Assembly (NCBI RefSeq): GCF_900215205.1
Contig: NZ_OBDY01000014.1
Span: forward strand, 1 to 64,000
DNA length: 64,000 bases
Source: Paractinoplanes atraurantiacus
Lineage (GTDB): Bacteria > Actinomycetota > Actinomycetes > Mycobacteriales > Micromonosporaceae
Direction: 5' to 3'
Part shown: in pieces, positions 49,315 through 58,107 of the stretch
How positions within the stretch are numbered: the first letter of the stretch is position 1
How the letters are laid out: each line of letters begins with the position of its first letter
Notes under the pieces: generated by a model
Seen by the model: the letters and a program-made list of their open reading frames with translations, nothing else
Databases searched by the model: none
What the model was told of the DNA's origin: nothing
Program-made: the position numbers and the translations under genes

Positions 49315-49758
49315 TCAGAAGAGCCGTCCCCGGTACGGGTGGGTGCGGCCCCACTTCTCCTCCCATCGGAGCAGGTCGGCCTGCCATTTCAGGAGGTCGG
49401 GGCGGTACTGCCGGACGGCCGGCCGTTCCGGCTGGGAAACCAGGAAACGCCAGTACTCCTCGATCGCCGCGCGGGCGACATCGGCCGGGAACTCTCCCTC
49501 GGCACCGGGCACCCTCAGATTGGTGATCACCAGCGCCGACGGCGTAAACGACACGGCGTAGTTCTCGCTGCTCCATTCCTCGAACGGCGGCTCGCCGCGA
49601 GCCACGTCATCGGCCATCGCCAGCGCGTCCAGGGTGACCAGAAAGAACCTGTCGAGGTCAGCGGTCAGCCACTGACCCAACAGGTCGTACCGCTGGTCCT
49701 CGACCTGATACACAGGCAGGCCGTACGTGGGATCGATTCCCAAGCTGACAACACCCAC
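49315..49758 (-). CDS. Putative immunity protein of the EndoU toxin cassette
   Basis: 147-residue soluble, acidic protein starting at GTG 49758 with GAGGGG upstream. It begins YGLPVYQVEDQRYDLLGQWLTADLDRFFLVTLDALAMAD and has a central strand NYAVSFTPSALVITNLRVPG. I do not recognise a named family. Its place, 18 bases after the toxin stop on the same strand, its size and its lack of a signal peptide are what one expects of the cognate immunity protein. That role is inference from position. Confidence 0.55.
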   Translation of the reverse strand: MGVVSLGIDPTYGLPVYQVEDQRYDLLGQWLTADLDRFFLVTLDALAMADDVARGEPPFEEWSSENYAVSFTPSALVITNLRVPGAEGEFPADVARAAIEEYWRFLVSQPERPAVRQYRPDLLKWQADLLRWEEKWGRTHPYRGRLF

Positions 49759-49776
49759 CGCGAGCCCCTCGATGCG

Positions 49777-50191
49777 CTAGGGAACAGGCCAGCCGTGCGT
49801 GAAGCCACCGGCCTCGTTGTAGAAGCCTCTTATTGTCACGCCATTTGTAGGTACCGGCCCACATGTTGCCGGGGAGCGGCGTGGAGTTCTTGAAAGCACC
49901 TGCCACCGCGTTGTCCACCTGCGCAGGCGTCCAGTCATTGGGGAAGAATGTGCTGACGCCGCCGTTGCCGGCTTTCGGCTTCCAGGCGCCGGCCGGCGGG
50001 TTCATTGTCGGGTCGAAGAACTCGGGCTCCGCCTCGTACACGCCGTTCGGGTAGGTAACCTCCGAGCCGGGCACGAGCCGGCGGTCGGGGAAGTCCTCGC
50101 CGCCCGGGCGATAGTGATAGCCGGAGCCCTTGGATTGGCCCGGCCGCACGTGGCCGCCGCCGATGGTATGGGTCGTGAAGTGCGGATTCAT
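49777..50191 (-). pseudogene. EndoU-type nuclease toxin, frameshifted by one extra A
   Basis: Start ATG 50191 overlaps the preceding gene by ATGA. The first frame reads HTIGGGHVRPGQSKGSGYHYRPGG, VYEAEPEFFDP, VSTFFPNDWTPAQVDNAVAGAF and NMWAGTY, the body of a bacterial EndoU RNase with its His residues. At the AAA on the minus strand (49846-49844) similarity jumps to another frame: NGVTIRGFYNEAGGFTHGWPVP and then stop (49779-49777), the expected EndoU C-terminus. Removing one A restores a 137-residue protein. The unrepaired frame runs on past the immunity gene start. Codons such as AAT, ATA, AGA and ACA are rare in this genome, suggesting transfer. It could be a true mutation or a sequencing error. 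Confidence 0.75.
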
Positions 50192-50433
50192 TCGATCCGG
50201 GCGGGAACGCCTGCGCGTCTTAGAGCGTCCTGGTAGCACTCGAAGGCCCACGACGACACCTCGTCGTGAGCGGCGCCGATCAGCGAACCGATGTCGTCGC
50301 TCCCCCAGGGCGCGCCGAATCCGGCCAGCTCGGACTTGAACGACGACAACTCCGACGAAAGCCGGGAGGCGACGCTCTGCAGCGCCGACCCGGACGCCGA
50401 GAGACGCTCGGGATCGACCGCGAAGCCGGTCAT
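50188..50433 (-). CDS. EspC-like type VII secretion target protein
   Basis: 81 residues: FAVDPERLSASGSALQSVASRLSSELSSFKSELAGFGAPWGSDDIGSLIGAAHDEV. This two-helix hairpin beginning FxVDP is the usual EspC/WXG100-type secretion module at the head of actinobacterial polymorphic toxins. ATG 50433 and the stop both overlap neighbours by four bases. Usually this module is fused to, or precedes, the toxin it carries. Here it is a separate small protein directly before the EndoU toxin. Confidence 0.75.
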   Translation of the reverse strand: MTGFAVDPERLSASGSALQSVASRLSSELSSFKSELAGFGAPWGSDDIGSLIGAAHDEVSSWAFECYQDALRRAGVPARIE

Positions 50434-50699
50434 CGGTCACCGGCTCGGCGGGTGAGCTGCTCCTGCGCCTCGACCAGCGACGCGGTCAGCTTTGCGAACT
50501 GGCGCTCGGCGTTGAATTGGATGTCCTTGAGTTCGTTGGTGAGCGCGCCGAGGTCGGCTGAACCGGCGACGGCCACCGCCCTGCTCTGCAAATCGGCGAG
50601 CGCGGCGTTGACGGCCGACTCGATCTCCCGCGCCAATTCCTCGCCGCTCAGCCGTAGCGCCGAAGGCTCCAGCTCGAGATCCTCGATCCGCGTCGCCAT
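50430..50699 (-). CDS. YbaB/EbfC-like small protein of the toxin cassette
   Basis: 89 residues, acidic and helical after a short strand: LELEPSALRLSGEELAREIESAVNAALADLQSRA. The strand-turn-helix with the LSGEELAREI...AVNAAL pattern is the C-terminal half of YbaB/EbfC proteins, which accompany type VII toxin loci in actinomycetes, probably as chaperones. It is the first gene of the cassette and overlaps the EspC-like gene by ATGA. Confidence 0.7.
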   Translation of the reverse strand: MATRIEDLELEPSALRLSGEELAREIESAVNAALADLQSRAVAVAGSADLGALTNELKDIQFNAERQFAKLTASLVEAQEQLTRRAGDR

Positions 50700-50756
50700 G
50701 GAAGCAGCGTGCGGCCGGCCCGCCCGGAGTTGCGGACGGGCCGGGCATCAGGTTGC

Positions 50757-53700
50757 TCAGCTGATTCGGTAGGCGCGGATGATGGTCTGCTCGACGGTGT
50801 TGCCGGTTGTGGTGTGGGCGCTTACTCGCAAGGAGGCGAAGCCGGCCTTCAGCGGGTGGCGGACCCACGCGGTGCGCGAGGCGCCCTGGCCCTGCACCGT
50901 GGCGTTCTTCCACGTTTTGCCGTCGTCGTAGGAGATCTGGGCCGTGACGGCGGTGATGAGGCCCGGCTTGGCGCCGGGCTGGGACTCGAACGTCAGGGGT
51001 ACGGCGAACTGGCGGGCCCGCGGTGCGCTGTTGCCGAGGTTGAGTGCGGGTGACATTCGTACGGTCAGCAAGGGCAGCGGCGTGGCGGTGGTGGTCGATC
51101 CCGAGCGGAAGGTCCACGTGCTGGTCACCGCGGTCGACAACTCGTACGGTGCTGTGCGTTTGGCTGTAGCGGTCATGCGGTAGGCAGCGGCGGCCGCGGG
51201 GACGGTGAACTGGCGGGGCTGCTCGGCGTTCTCGTCGATCGTGCCGATCGCCTTGCCGGCCCGGTAGAGCGTGATCGTGCGGGGTCGGGCGGTGACGCCG
51301 TTGACGCGCACGCCGGACGCGTCGACGTACGAAGGCAGATCGACGGTGATTTCGTTGCCCTCGCGGGTGACCGAGCCGTGGGCGGCCGACGGCGCGAAGA
51401 CGGCCTTGTTCCAGGCGAGGTGGTACGTCTGGCCCGGGCGGTACGGGAACGGGGAACGCTGGGCGAAGCCCAGGTAGGCGTCGGAGTCCACATCGTACTC
51501 ACCGAAGCCCGCCGTCCAGAGGATGCCGTTGTCGGTGTTGACGAAGTCGGTGCGGGTCGCCGGCATGGCGATCTGCGTGTCGGGGCTGTAGCCGGTCTCG
51601 ATGAGTTGGCCGTCGCGCCGGGAGACGGCGGTGAAGCCGACCATCCCTGGTGCGCCGCCGGCCGACCGGGCGTAGGTGCCGGCGATCGCGGCCAGGTCCT
51701 TGCGCTGGTAGGCCTTCGCGACGCCGGTCGGGAAGCGGCCGTCGCGCGGCCAGTGGAGGCGGAACGACGAGGTGGGCGTCGTCAGCGTCGTCGTGATCGC
51801 CGAGTGGAACTGCGGTTCGGCGCGGTGGTCGCCGATCTCGGCGAAGGTCAGGCCCGCGCCGGGGCCGTAGATGGCGGCGTCGGTGAAGACGCCCTCGGGG
51901 GAGATCCAGGTGCCGCGGATCGAGGTGAAGGTCGTCGCGGCCTTCCGGTCGGGCACGGAGACGGCGACCGGCTTCGCCTGGCGGGCGTCGAGGTCGACCG
52001 TCAAGTCGCGGTCGAGGACCAGGCGCGGCTGTACGAGCAAGGACGTGGAACCGTCTCCACTGTTCACAAGGCCGCTTATGCCGTACGTCCCGGCGGGGAG
52101 CCGAATCGTGGAACCGGCGGCCTCGGCGTACGCGAAGGTGGTCAGGTCGGTGAAACCGGTGAACTGCGTGACCGGGGCGGCGCCGTCATGACCGGTGTGG
52201 CGCAGGGTGACCGTGTAGGCGGGACCCTCGCGGTGCACACCGAAGGGCACCTCGACCCGTACGCCATCAGCAGCTGTGGCGACGATCCGGCCGCCGATCC
52301 ACTGCTGGTCGGTCTCCACAGTGGTGTCGGCGGTGAGCTTCGCCGTGGCCGTCGCTCCGGCCGCCACGGTCAGCGAAGGCTGGTCGGCGGTGAACATGCC
52401 GGCCGGCGCGGTGGTCTCGACGGCGAGCCGCAGTGTCACCGGCGTGGTGCCGTCGTTGCGGAAGGTCACCGTACGACCAAGTGGTTTGTCGTTGGTGTGC
52501 GGGAACGGCACGGTGCCGAAGTCGACGCTGCCGGTTTCGGTGGCCACGGTCTGCGTGATGGCCCGCGCGACGTCGACCCGGCCGGCGCCCTGTGCGTACG
52601 TCTCGAGGTCCGGGGTCGGCTCGGCCGAGGCCATCAGGGCGGTCTTGAGCTGCTGCCCGGTCCAGCCGGGGTGCTGCTGGGCCAGGATCGCGGCCGCCCC
52701 GGTCACGTGCGGCGTCGCCATCGACGTGCCCGACAGGCTGGAGTAGGCCGGGTTCTCGGCCGGGTCACCGATGGTGGCGTGCGCCGCCTTCGCCGCGACG
52801 ATGTCCACGCCGGGTGCGGTGATCTCGGGCTTGATCAGGTCGCCCTCCCGGGCGGGGCCCCAGTTGGAGAAGTCGGCGATGGCGTTGTCCCGGTCGACCG
52901 CACCCACCGACAGCGCGCCGGGCGCGGAGCCGGGCGAGCTCACCGGCGCGTGGCCGTCGTTGCCGGCGGCGACGACGAAGAGCGTGTGGTATCGGGCGCT
53001 CAGTTCGTCGACGGCCTCCTCCAGCGGATCGATGCCGGGCTCGTCGTCGGCGCCCAGGCTCATGTTGACCACCGGGGCGCCGGCCGCGGCCCAGGCCATG
53101 CCGGCGAGGATCGCCGAGTCCTGGCACTCCTCGCTGGGGCAGACCTTGCCGATCAGCAGCTGGGCGCCGGGAGCGACACCGCGGTAACGGCCGCCCGAGG
53201 CGGCGCCCGTCCCGGCGATGGTGGACGCGACGTGGGTGCCGTGGCCGACGGTGTCGTCGGCGTCGGGCGCGTCGGTGAAGTTGCGCACCTCCTTCAGCCG
53301 GCCGGCCAGGTCGGGGTGGGTGGCGTCGACCCCGCTGTCCAGCACGGCGATGCTCACGCCGGAACCGTCGAGGCCCTTCTGCCAGGCGGCGGGAGCGCCG
53401 ATCTGCGGCACGCTGTGGTCGAGGTCGAGCTTGCGCTTGCCGTCCAGCCAGATCTGGTCGACGCCTCGCAGGGTGCGCCGGGCCTCGGCGCCCGCGGTGA
53501 GCCCCGCCCACAGACCGGCCCGCTGCTCGCGGTCGGCACGCACCGCGACCATGTCGAGGGCCGGCAGGCTGGCCACGACCTCGGTGGCCTTCAGGGTGGC
53601 CGCGCCTTTGATCAGGAGCGGCAGGTCATGCGAGCCGGTGTAACCGAATGCGGCGAGGGTGGTGAGGTCGAACAGCCGGCGGTCGAGGCGGCCGGCCTGG

Positions 53701-53951
53701 ACCAGCGGGAGGGCGTCGGACGGGAACACATACCGGTGCTTGCCGTCGCCGCGCTCCACAAAGGTCACCTGCTCGCGGCCGGGCGCCCGGTCGACGGCGA
53801 GGTGATCGCCGCTGCGAACCACCCGGTCCCCGGTGATGAGCGTGAAGTCCTGCCGGCCGGCCGTGGGCGTCGCGGCGCTTGCTTTGTCCACCGCGACCGT
53901 GCCCGCGGCCAGCAGGGCGGCCAGGGCGGCGGCCCAGATCCGTCGTCTCAA
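50757..53951 (-). CDS. Secreted subtilisin-like serine protease (S8)
   Basis: 1064 residues from TTG 53951, with GGAGG seven bases upstream. A Sec signal peptide ends ASA|ATP. A propeptide-like region is followed by the S8 domain with Asp in IAVLDSGVDATHPDL (about 205), His in GHGTHVAS (about 240) and Ser in SGTSMATPHV (about 409). The remaining 600 residues are beta-sandwich repeats, with a final Ig-like domain (QISYDDGKTWKNATVQG). It should degrade extracellular protein. It lies 63 bases downstream of a sigma-factor operon and may be its target or last gene. Confidence 0.93.
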   Translation of the reverse strand: MRRRIWAAALAALLAAGTVAVDKASAATPTAGRQDFTLITGDRVVRSGDHLAVDRAPGREQVTFVERGDGKHRYVFPSDALPLVQAGRLDRRLFDLTTLAAFGYTGSHDLPLLIKGAATLKATEVVASLPALDMVAVRADREQRAGLWAGLTAGAEARRTLRGVDQIWLDGKRKLDLDHSVPQIGAPAAWQKGLDGSGVSIAVLDSGVDATHPDLAGRLKEVRNFTDAPDADDTVGHGTHVASTIAGTGAASGGRYRGVAPGAQLLIGKVCPSEECQDSAILAGMAWAAAGAPVVNMSLGADDEPGIDPLEEAVDELSARYHTLFVVAAGNDGHAPVSSPGSAPGALSVGAVDRDNAIADFSNWGPAREGDLIKPEITAPGVDIVAAKAAHATIGDPAENPAYSSLSGTSMATPHVTGAAAILAQQHPGWTGQQLKTALMASAEPTPDLETYAQGAGRVDVARAITQTVATETGSVDFGTVPFPHTNDKPLGRTVTFRNDGTTPVTLRLAVETTAPAGMFTADQPSLTVAAGATATAKLTADTTVETDQQWIGGRIVATAADGVRVEVPFGVHREGPAYTVTLRHTGHDGAAPVTQFTGFTDLTTFAYAEAAGSTIRLPAGTYGISGLVNSGDGSTSLLVQPRLVLDRDLTVDLDARQAKPVAVSVPDRKAATTFTSIRGTWISPEGVFTDAAIYGPGAGLTFAEIGDHRAEPQFHSAITTTLTTPTSSFRLHWPRDGRFPTGVAKAYQRKDLAAIAGTYARSAGGAPGMVGFTAVSRRDGQLIETGYSPDTQIAMPATRTDFVNTDNGILWTAGFGEYDVDSDAYLGFAQRSPFPYRPGQTYHLAWNKAVFAPSAAHGSVTREGNEITVDLPSYVDASGVRVNGVTARPRTITLYRAGKAIGTIDENAEQPRQFTVPAAAAAYRMTATAKRTAPYELSTAVTSTWTFRSGSTTTATPLPLLTVRMSPALNLGNSAPRARQFAVPLTFESQPGAKPGLITAVTAQISYDDGKTWKNATVQGQGASRTAWVRHPLKAGFASLRVSAHTTTGNTVEQTIIRAYRIS

Positions 53952-54014
53952 GATGATCCTCCGAAGTGTTCAGTCCGGAGAAGACGCCCGAGGACGGCTC
54001 CCGGTTGCACTTCG

Positions 54015-54671
54015 TCATGCGCGGGCCACGGTGAGCCGGACCACAGCGCCGGTGCCGCCGGCGGCGAGCGCCCCGCCGGCGCCGATCCGGACCGGCGACC
54101 CACCCCAGAGCAGGGCGTACGTCTCGTCGTCGGCCGTGGTCAGGGTGAACCGCTGGGCGGCCGCCCCGGTCAGGCACAGGCGCAGGTGGAGGGTGCCGTC
54201 GTCCGCCCGGCTCGCGCAGACCCATCCGGCGGGCCGCTCGACCGCCAGCCGCAGGGCGAAAGCGCCGCCGTCGGGCACGATCAGCCAGCGGTTGCGCAGC
54301 TCGGGATCCTTGCCCTCGGCGCCGGAGACCAGAACCCGGTCGTCATCGTCGTAGCCGGCCATCACCTTCGCCGCGGACGAGGAAACGGCGAGGGTGACCG
54401 GGGTGGTGCCGGCGAACAGGCCGGTCGGCTGCGGCGCCCGGCTCACCGGGGCCGGAGCGGCCGGAAGCTGCCGCTCGGCCGGCTCCGCAGGTCGCGACAG
54501 CAGGCCGGCCGTGCCGCCGGCGAGCGCAAGCACGGTCAGAGCGCCCGCCACTGCCACGCGGCGGCGAAGGCGGCGCTGACGGCCACGCCGGATCACCGCT
54601 TCGACCGGGCGAGGGCTGAGCGACGCGGAACTGCCGGCGAGGAGGCGGGACAATCGCTCATCGAGATTCAC
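54015..54671 (-). CDS. Single-pass membrane protein, putative regulator of the adjacent ECF sigma factor
   Basis: 218 residues from GTG 54671. A short cytoplasmic N-terminus (LDERLSRLLAGSSASLSPRPVEAVIRRGRQRRLRRR) precedes one membrane helix (about 38-58). An extracytoplasmic domain follows with WLIVPDGGAFALRLA and CLTGAAAQRFTL, containing two Cys and resembling a ricin-B-like or RICIN-type beta fold. The four-base GTGA overlap with the sigma gene suggests an anti-sigma role, but no zinc motif is present. Confidence 0.65.
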   Translation of the reverse strand: MNLDERLSRLLAGSSASLSPRPVEAVIRRGRQRRLRRRVAVAGALTVLALAGGTAGLLSRPAEPAERQLPAAPAPVSRAPQPTGLFAGTTPVTLAVSSSAAKVMAGYDDDDRVLVSGAEGKDPELRNRWLIVPDGGAFALRLAVERPAGWVCASRADDGTLHLRLCLTGAAAQRFTLTTADDETYALLWGGSPVRIGAGGALAAGGTGAVVRLTVARA

Positions 54672-55168
54672 CGGTTCACTCCCTTCGGCTCGTGCTCATC
54701 CAGCAGCGTGGCCAGCGCCTTGCGGCCCCGGGACAGGCGGGCTTTGACCGTGCCGGCCGGCGCCCCGGTCTCCTGCGCTATCTCGGCCACCGACAGGCCG
54801 ACCAGATGATGCAGCACGATGTCCCGGCGCTGAACCGGCGACAGCGCCCGCAACGCCTGCATCAGCGCGACGTGGTCGGCGCTCAGCCCGTCGAGCACCT
54901 GATCGCCCACCTCCCGGCGGTGGGCCCGCAGCCGGTTGACGGCCTTGCGCCAGCCGCTGATCGCTATACGCGCCGCGACCGTGCGCACCCAGGCCTCCGG
55001 GCTGTCCGCCCGCGAGACCACGGCCCACCGCTGCCAGGCCCGGGCGTAGGCCTCGGCCACGGCGTCCTCCGCCTCGGCCCGGTTGCCGGTCATCAGGAAC
55101 AGGTGCCCCAGCACCCTCGACGACGAGGCGGCGTAGAACTCCTCGAAGCCGGAACCGCCTGCTGTCAT
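54668..55168 (-). CDS. ECF RNA polymerase sigma factor (SigE/SigM-type)
   Basis: 166 residues from ATG 55168. Region 2 is FEEFYAASSSRVLGHLFLMTGNRAEAEDAVAEAYARAWQRWAVVSRADSPEAWVRTVAARIAIS. Region 4 is LSPVQRRDIVLHHLVGLSVAEIAQETGAPAGTVKARLSRGRKALATLL. It is sandwiched between a CGNR protein and a membrane protein, overlapping both by four bases, which implies strict co-expression. The S8 protease gene lies downstream. Confidence 0.92.
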   Translation of the reverse strand: MTAGGSGFEEFYAASSSRVLGHLFLMTGNRAEAEDAVAEAYARAWQRWAVVSRADSPEAWVRTVAARIAISGWRKAVNRLRAHRREVGDQVLDGLSADHVALMQALRALSPVQRRDIVLHHLVGLSVAEIAQETGAPAGTVKARLSRGRKALATLLDEHEPKGVNR

Positions 55169-55737
55169 GATCCGTCGACGATGACCGACGCGGAGCGGCG
55201 GGCTCGTGACTTGCGCAGGTTGGCGACGTTGCCGCAGGTGCGGACGTCGTGCCAGACGCCGCTGGTGTTGCGGGAGCTGTCCCAGAAGGCGACCTGGCAG
55301 TCCGGGTTGCGGCACAGCTTGAGCCGGCGCCACGTGCCGGCCAGCTGGGCGTCGCGGATGGCCAGGAGTATGCGACCGGCCAGGGCGCCGATGTCGTTCG
55401 GCTCTCCCGCCACGCCGACGGTTCCGTCCGGGTGAAGGACCAACGGCGCCGCCGCCGTGACCTCACCCGGCTCCGGACCGGCGCCGAGCAGGAACCGGCG
55501 CACCACGTCACGCAGCCGGCGCAGATCGCTGATGCCGGGGCTGTCGCCGGTGATCCCATAGGCGCTCAGCCACTCGGCGGCCGGAAGCGCCGCGTCGAGC
55601 AGGTCGGGGGTGCGGCCACCGTTCTTGGCCGAGGTGTTCAGCAGCTCCTGGACCAGCCGCAGGTCGCCGGGCGCGGCCGCCACCCGATAGCGCTGTTCTG
55701 GCATGACAGAAGCGTATCCCATATCGGTGACGTTCAT
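55165..55737 (-). CDS. CGNR zinc finger transcriptional regulator
   Basis: 190 residues from 55737; ATG 55704 is an alternative start (MPEQRYRVA). The N-terminal 130 residues are the helical ABATE-type stress-sensing domain (LVQELLNTSAKNGGRTPDLLD). The C-terminal CGNR finger reads LKLCRNPDCQVAFWD and WHDVRTCGNVANLRKSRAR, with four Cys. Such proteins are proposed stress-induced DNA-binding regulators. The ATGA overlap with an ECF sigma gene makes it the first gene of a regulatory operon. It is divergent from the MBL gene. Confidence 0.85.
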   Translation of the reverse strand: MNVTDMGYASVMPEQRYRVAAAPGDLRLVQELLNTSAKNGGRTPDLLDAALPAAEWLSAYGITGDSPGISDLRRLRDVVRRFLLGAGPEPGEVTAAAPLVLHPDGTVGVAGEPNDIGALAGRILLAIRDAQLAGTWRRLKLCRNPDCQVAFWDSSRNTSGVWHDVRTCGNVANLRKSRARRSASVIVDGS

Positions 55738-55799
55738 CTCGGCGCATCAGCGCCGTCCGCCCTGGACGTGACATAACCGTAGAGACTTATGCTTCGGTC

Positions 55800-56645
55800 A
55801 TGACACTGCGGCATGAAGTCTTCGTCTCCGCCATGATCCCCGCTGCCGGACCGCCCCCGCCGGACCGCGGGCCGTCGCAATGGTCTTCGCTGTCCCACAC
55901 GCTGATCTTCGGGCCGACCGAGGCTCTGCTGACCGACCCGCCGATCAGCCGGGGACAGGCCGACACCCTCGCCGACTGGGTCGACGGCCACGGCGTGGCC
56001 CTGCGCTACATCTACCTGACCCATGCTCACGCCGATCACTTCCTGACCACCAACTACCTGCTGCGGCGGTGGCCGGAGGCGACGGTGGTGGCCGGCGCGG
56101 CGGTGCTGTCCCGCATCGCCCGCGAGACACCCGGCGGAGAGATCTCGGAGAGGTATGTCAGCTTCTTCGGCGACGTCCTGCCCGAGCCGCCGGTGACAGT
56201 GCACGGCACCGATTTCCCAGCGAGCGGCCTGACGCTGGACGGCCACGAGATCTTCGCCCACGCGGTCGGCCACTCCGACACCGGTGACACCACCGTGCTG
56301 CACGTGCCCGAGCCGGGCCTGGTCGTCGCCGGTGACGTCGTCTACAACAACGTGCACCAATTCGTCGGGGAAGGCCGCGACGGCGGGCTGGACGCGTGGC
56401 ACCGAGCCCTCGACAGGGTCGCCTCGCTCGAGCCCCGCTTCGTCGTCGCCTCCCACAAGGACACCCGGCGTCCCGACCTGCCCTCCGACATCGACGAAAC
56501 CCGCCGCTACCTCGACGCCGCCGCCGAGGTCATCGACAGCTCGGCCGACGCGACGGAGTTCTACCACGCGCTCAAGCGGCGCTACCCGGACCGGATCAAC
56601 CCCTGGGCGATCTGGCTCAGCGCCCGCCGCCTGTTCACGAACTGA
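55800..56645 (+). CDS. Metallo-beta-lactamase-fold hydrolase
   Basis: 281 residues, no signal peptide. Metal ligands are THAHADHF (about 80-86), HSDTGDTT (about 159), AGDVVYNN (about 178) and ASHKD (about 219), so the dinuclear site is complete. The overall form matches the cytoplasmic MBL family near glyoxalase II and quorum-lactone hydrolases. The substrate cannot be assigned. It is divergent from the CGNR operon and overlaps the convergent glycosidase gene by 11 bases. Confidence 0.88.
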   Translation: MTLRHEVFVSAMIPAAGPPPPDRGPSQWSSLSHTLIFGPTEALLTDPPISRGQADTLADWVDGHGVALRYIYLTHAHADHFLTTNYLLRRWPEATVVAGAAVLSRIARETPGGEISERYVSFFGDVLPEPPVTVHGTDFPASGLTLDGHEIFAHAVGHSDTGDTTVLHVPEPGLVVAGDVVYNNVHQFVGEGRDGGLDAWHRALDRVASLEPRFVVASHKDTRRPDLPSDIDETRRYLDAAAEVIDSSADATEFYHALKRRYPDRINPWAIWLSARRLFTN

Positions 56646-58107
56646 GCGACGCGGACAACTTCACGTCGTCGAACCAAACCGAGCCCTTGTTGGCGCCGGA
56701 CTTCAGGTGCAGTTGCAGGCCGGCGGCTCCGGCCGGGGCCTTCGCGGCGACGGTCAGCCTGGTCCAGCCGGTGGTTCCGGTCGGCAGGGTGGCCGAGCCG
56801 GCGCCGCCGAGCCAGCGATTGTTGACGTCGAACCAGCTCAGCGCCACCTGCGTCGTGCCGGTGGCGGCCGTGCCACGAGCCCACGCCTCGGCACACCAGG
56901 TCTGACCCGGGCGTACGGGTTGCAGGGGCGCGACCCGGTACGACGGCGAGCCCGCCGCGTTCTTGCCGGTACGGGTGAGCCGCACGGACCACTTGCCCGA
57001 GTGGGCGACGTTGCGCACCTTGGTCGCGGCGCCGAGCTCGGGCATGAACGTGGTCCACGGCGTCTGGCCGGCCGGGTTCTCGAAGCCGAGATCCAGCGCG
57101 CCCACCGGGTAGGCCTTGCCCGTCCAGGCGGCCTTGACCACGGCCGCCGCCGGCTTCGCCGTACCGTTGGCGCGGTAGAGCCCGTAGGCGTACTGGGGCG
57201 CCGACCGGGCGACCGCCGAGGGCGGGATAGCGCCGGTGCGGAAGTCGTTCAGCGTCCACGGCGCCACCGAGCGCACGCCGGCCGCGGCGGCGCCCTGGAA
57301 CACCCGCGCCAGATAGGCGGCCTGCTCGCCCTCACTGGCCGACCGGCTGCTGACGCCGGTCTCGCCGATCACCAGCGGGGCCGGCGCGACGGCGGCCTGC
57401 GCCTGCCGGATCAGGGCCAGGGCGTTCTGCGAATTGCCGTAGAAGTGGTAGTCGTAGTAGTCCAGGGGTGTGGCCGCGAGCAGGGTCTTCAGCTTCTTCA
57501 GACCGGCAACTCCGGCCTCCCCGCTCACCGAGATCGTCACCGGTGTGGCCGGCACGACCGCCCGTACCACCGGAAGAAGTTTCTTGGCCCAGGCCACCGC
57601 GGCCGCGTTGGACGGATCGAGCTCGTTCTTCAGCCCGATCGAGATGACACGCTTGTCGTTCCGGTACGGCTTGAGCAGCGCGGTCGCCCAGGTGCTGCTG
57701 CCTTTGACGTCGGCGTAGCCGTCCCACCAGTCGAACAGGGTCAGCTTCACCGTCATGCCGTTGCGGCCGGCCAGCTCGACGAACTTGGCCAGTTTCGCCG
57801 CGTACTCGGGCTTGGGCGTGGGATAACCGAACACGGTGGGAAAGACGATGACGCGGACGCTGTCGGCGCCCAGGGCGCGCGCCTTGGCCAGGTCGGCGCC
57901 GATGGTGACCGGGTCGAACGACGTCCACATGCGGGACCAGCCGTTCGCCGACGGGTAGTAGTTGATCTGCTTGGCCGTCTTGGCCGCGGCGATCCGCCCG
58001 GCCAGCGTCGGCGTGGCCTGCTTGGCCGCCGACGCCCCCTCGGTCAGCGGCGACGCCGCGAGCAGAGAGGTGGCGAGTCCCAGAGCAAGCGCGGCGGCCT
58101 TGCGCAT
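56635..58107 (-). CDS. Secreted GH5-like (clan A) glycoside hydrolase with C-terminal carbohydrate-binding module
   Basis: 490 residues with a signal peptide ending ASA|AKQ. The (beta/alpha)8 domain has acid/base Glu in ISIGLKNELDPSN (about 160) and nucleophile Glu in PLVIGETGVSS (about 250), the clan GH-A pair. From about 345 to 490 there is a beta-sandwich module (LGFENPAGQTPW, RPGQTWCAEAWARG, GSVWFDDVKLS) of the CBM4/22 kind. Cellulose, mannan or a related beta-glycan are possible substrates. GH5 is the best guess at family level. Confidence 0.8.
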   Translation of the reverse strand: MRKAAALALGLATSLLAASPLTEGASAAKQATPTLAGRIAAAKTAKQINYYPSANGWSRMWTSFDPVTIGADLAKARALGADSVRVIVFPTVFGYPTPKPEYAAKLAKFVELAGRNGMTVKLTLFDWWDGYADVKGSSTWATALLKPYRNDKRVISIGLKNELDPSNAAAVAWAKKLLPVVRAVVPATPVTISVSGEAGVAGLKKLKTLLAATPLDYYDYHFYGNSQNALALIRQAQAAVAPAPLVIGETGVSSRSASEGEQAAYLARVFQGAAAAGVRSVAPWTLNDFRTGAIPPSAVARSAPQYAYGLYRANGTAKPAAAVVKAAWTGKAYPVGALDLGFENPAGQTPWTTFMPELGAATKVRNVAHSGKWSVRLTRTGKNAAGSPSYRVAPLQPVRPGQTWCAEAWARGTAATGTTQVALSWFDVNNRWLGGAGSATLPTGTTGWTRLTVAAKAPAGAAGLQLHLKSGANKGSVWFDDVKLSASLSS

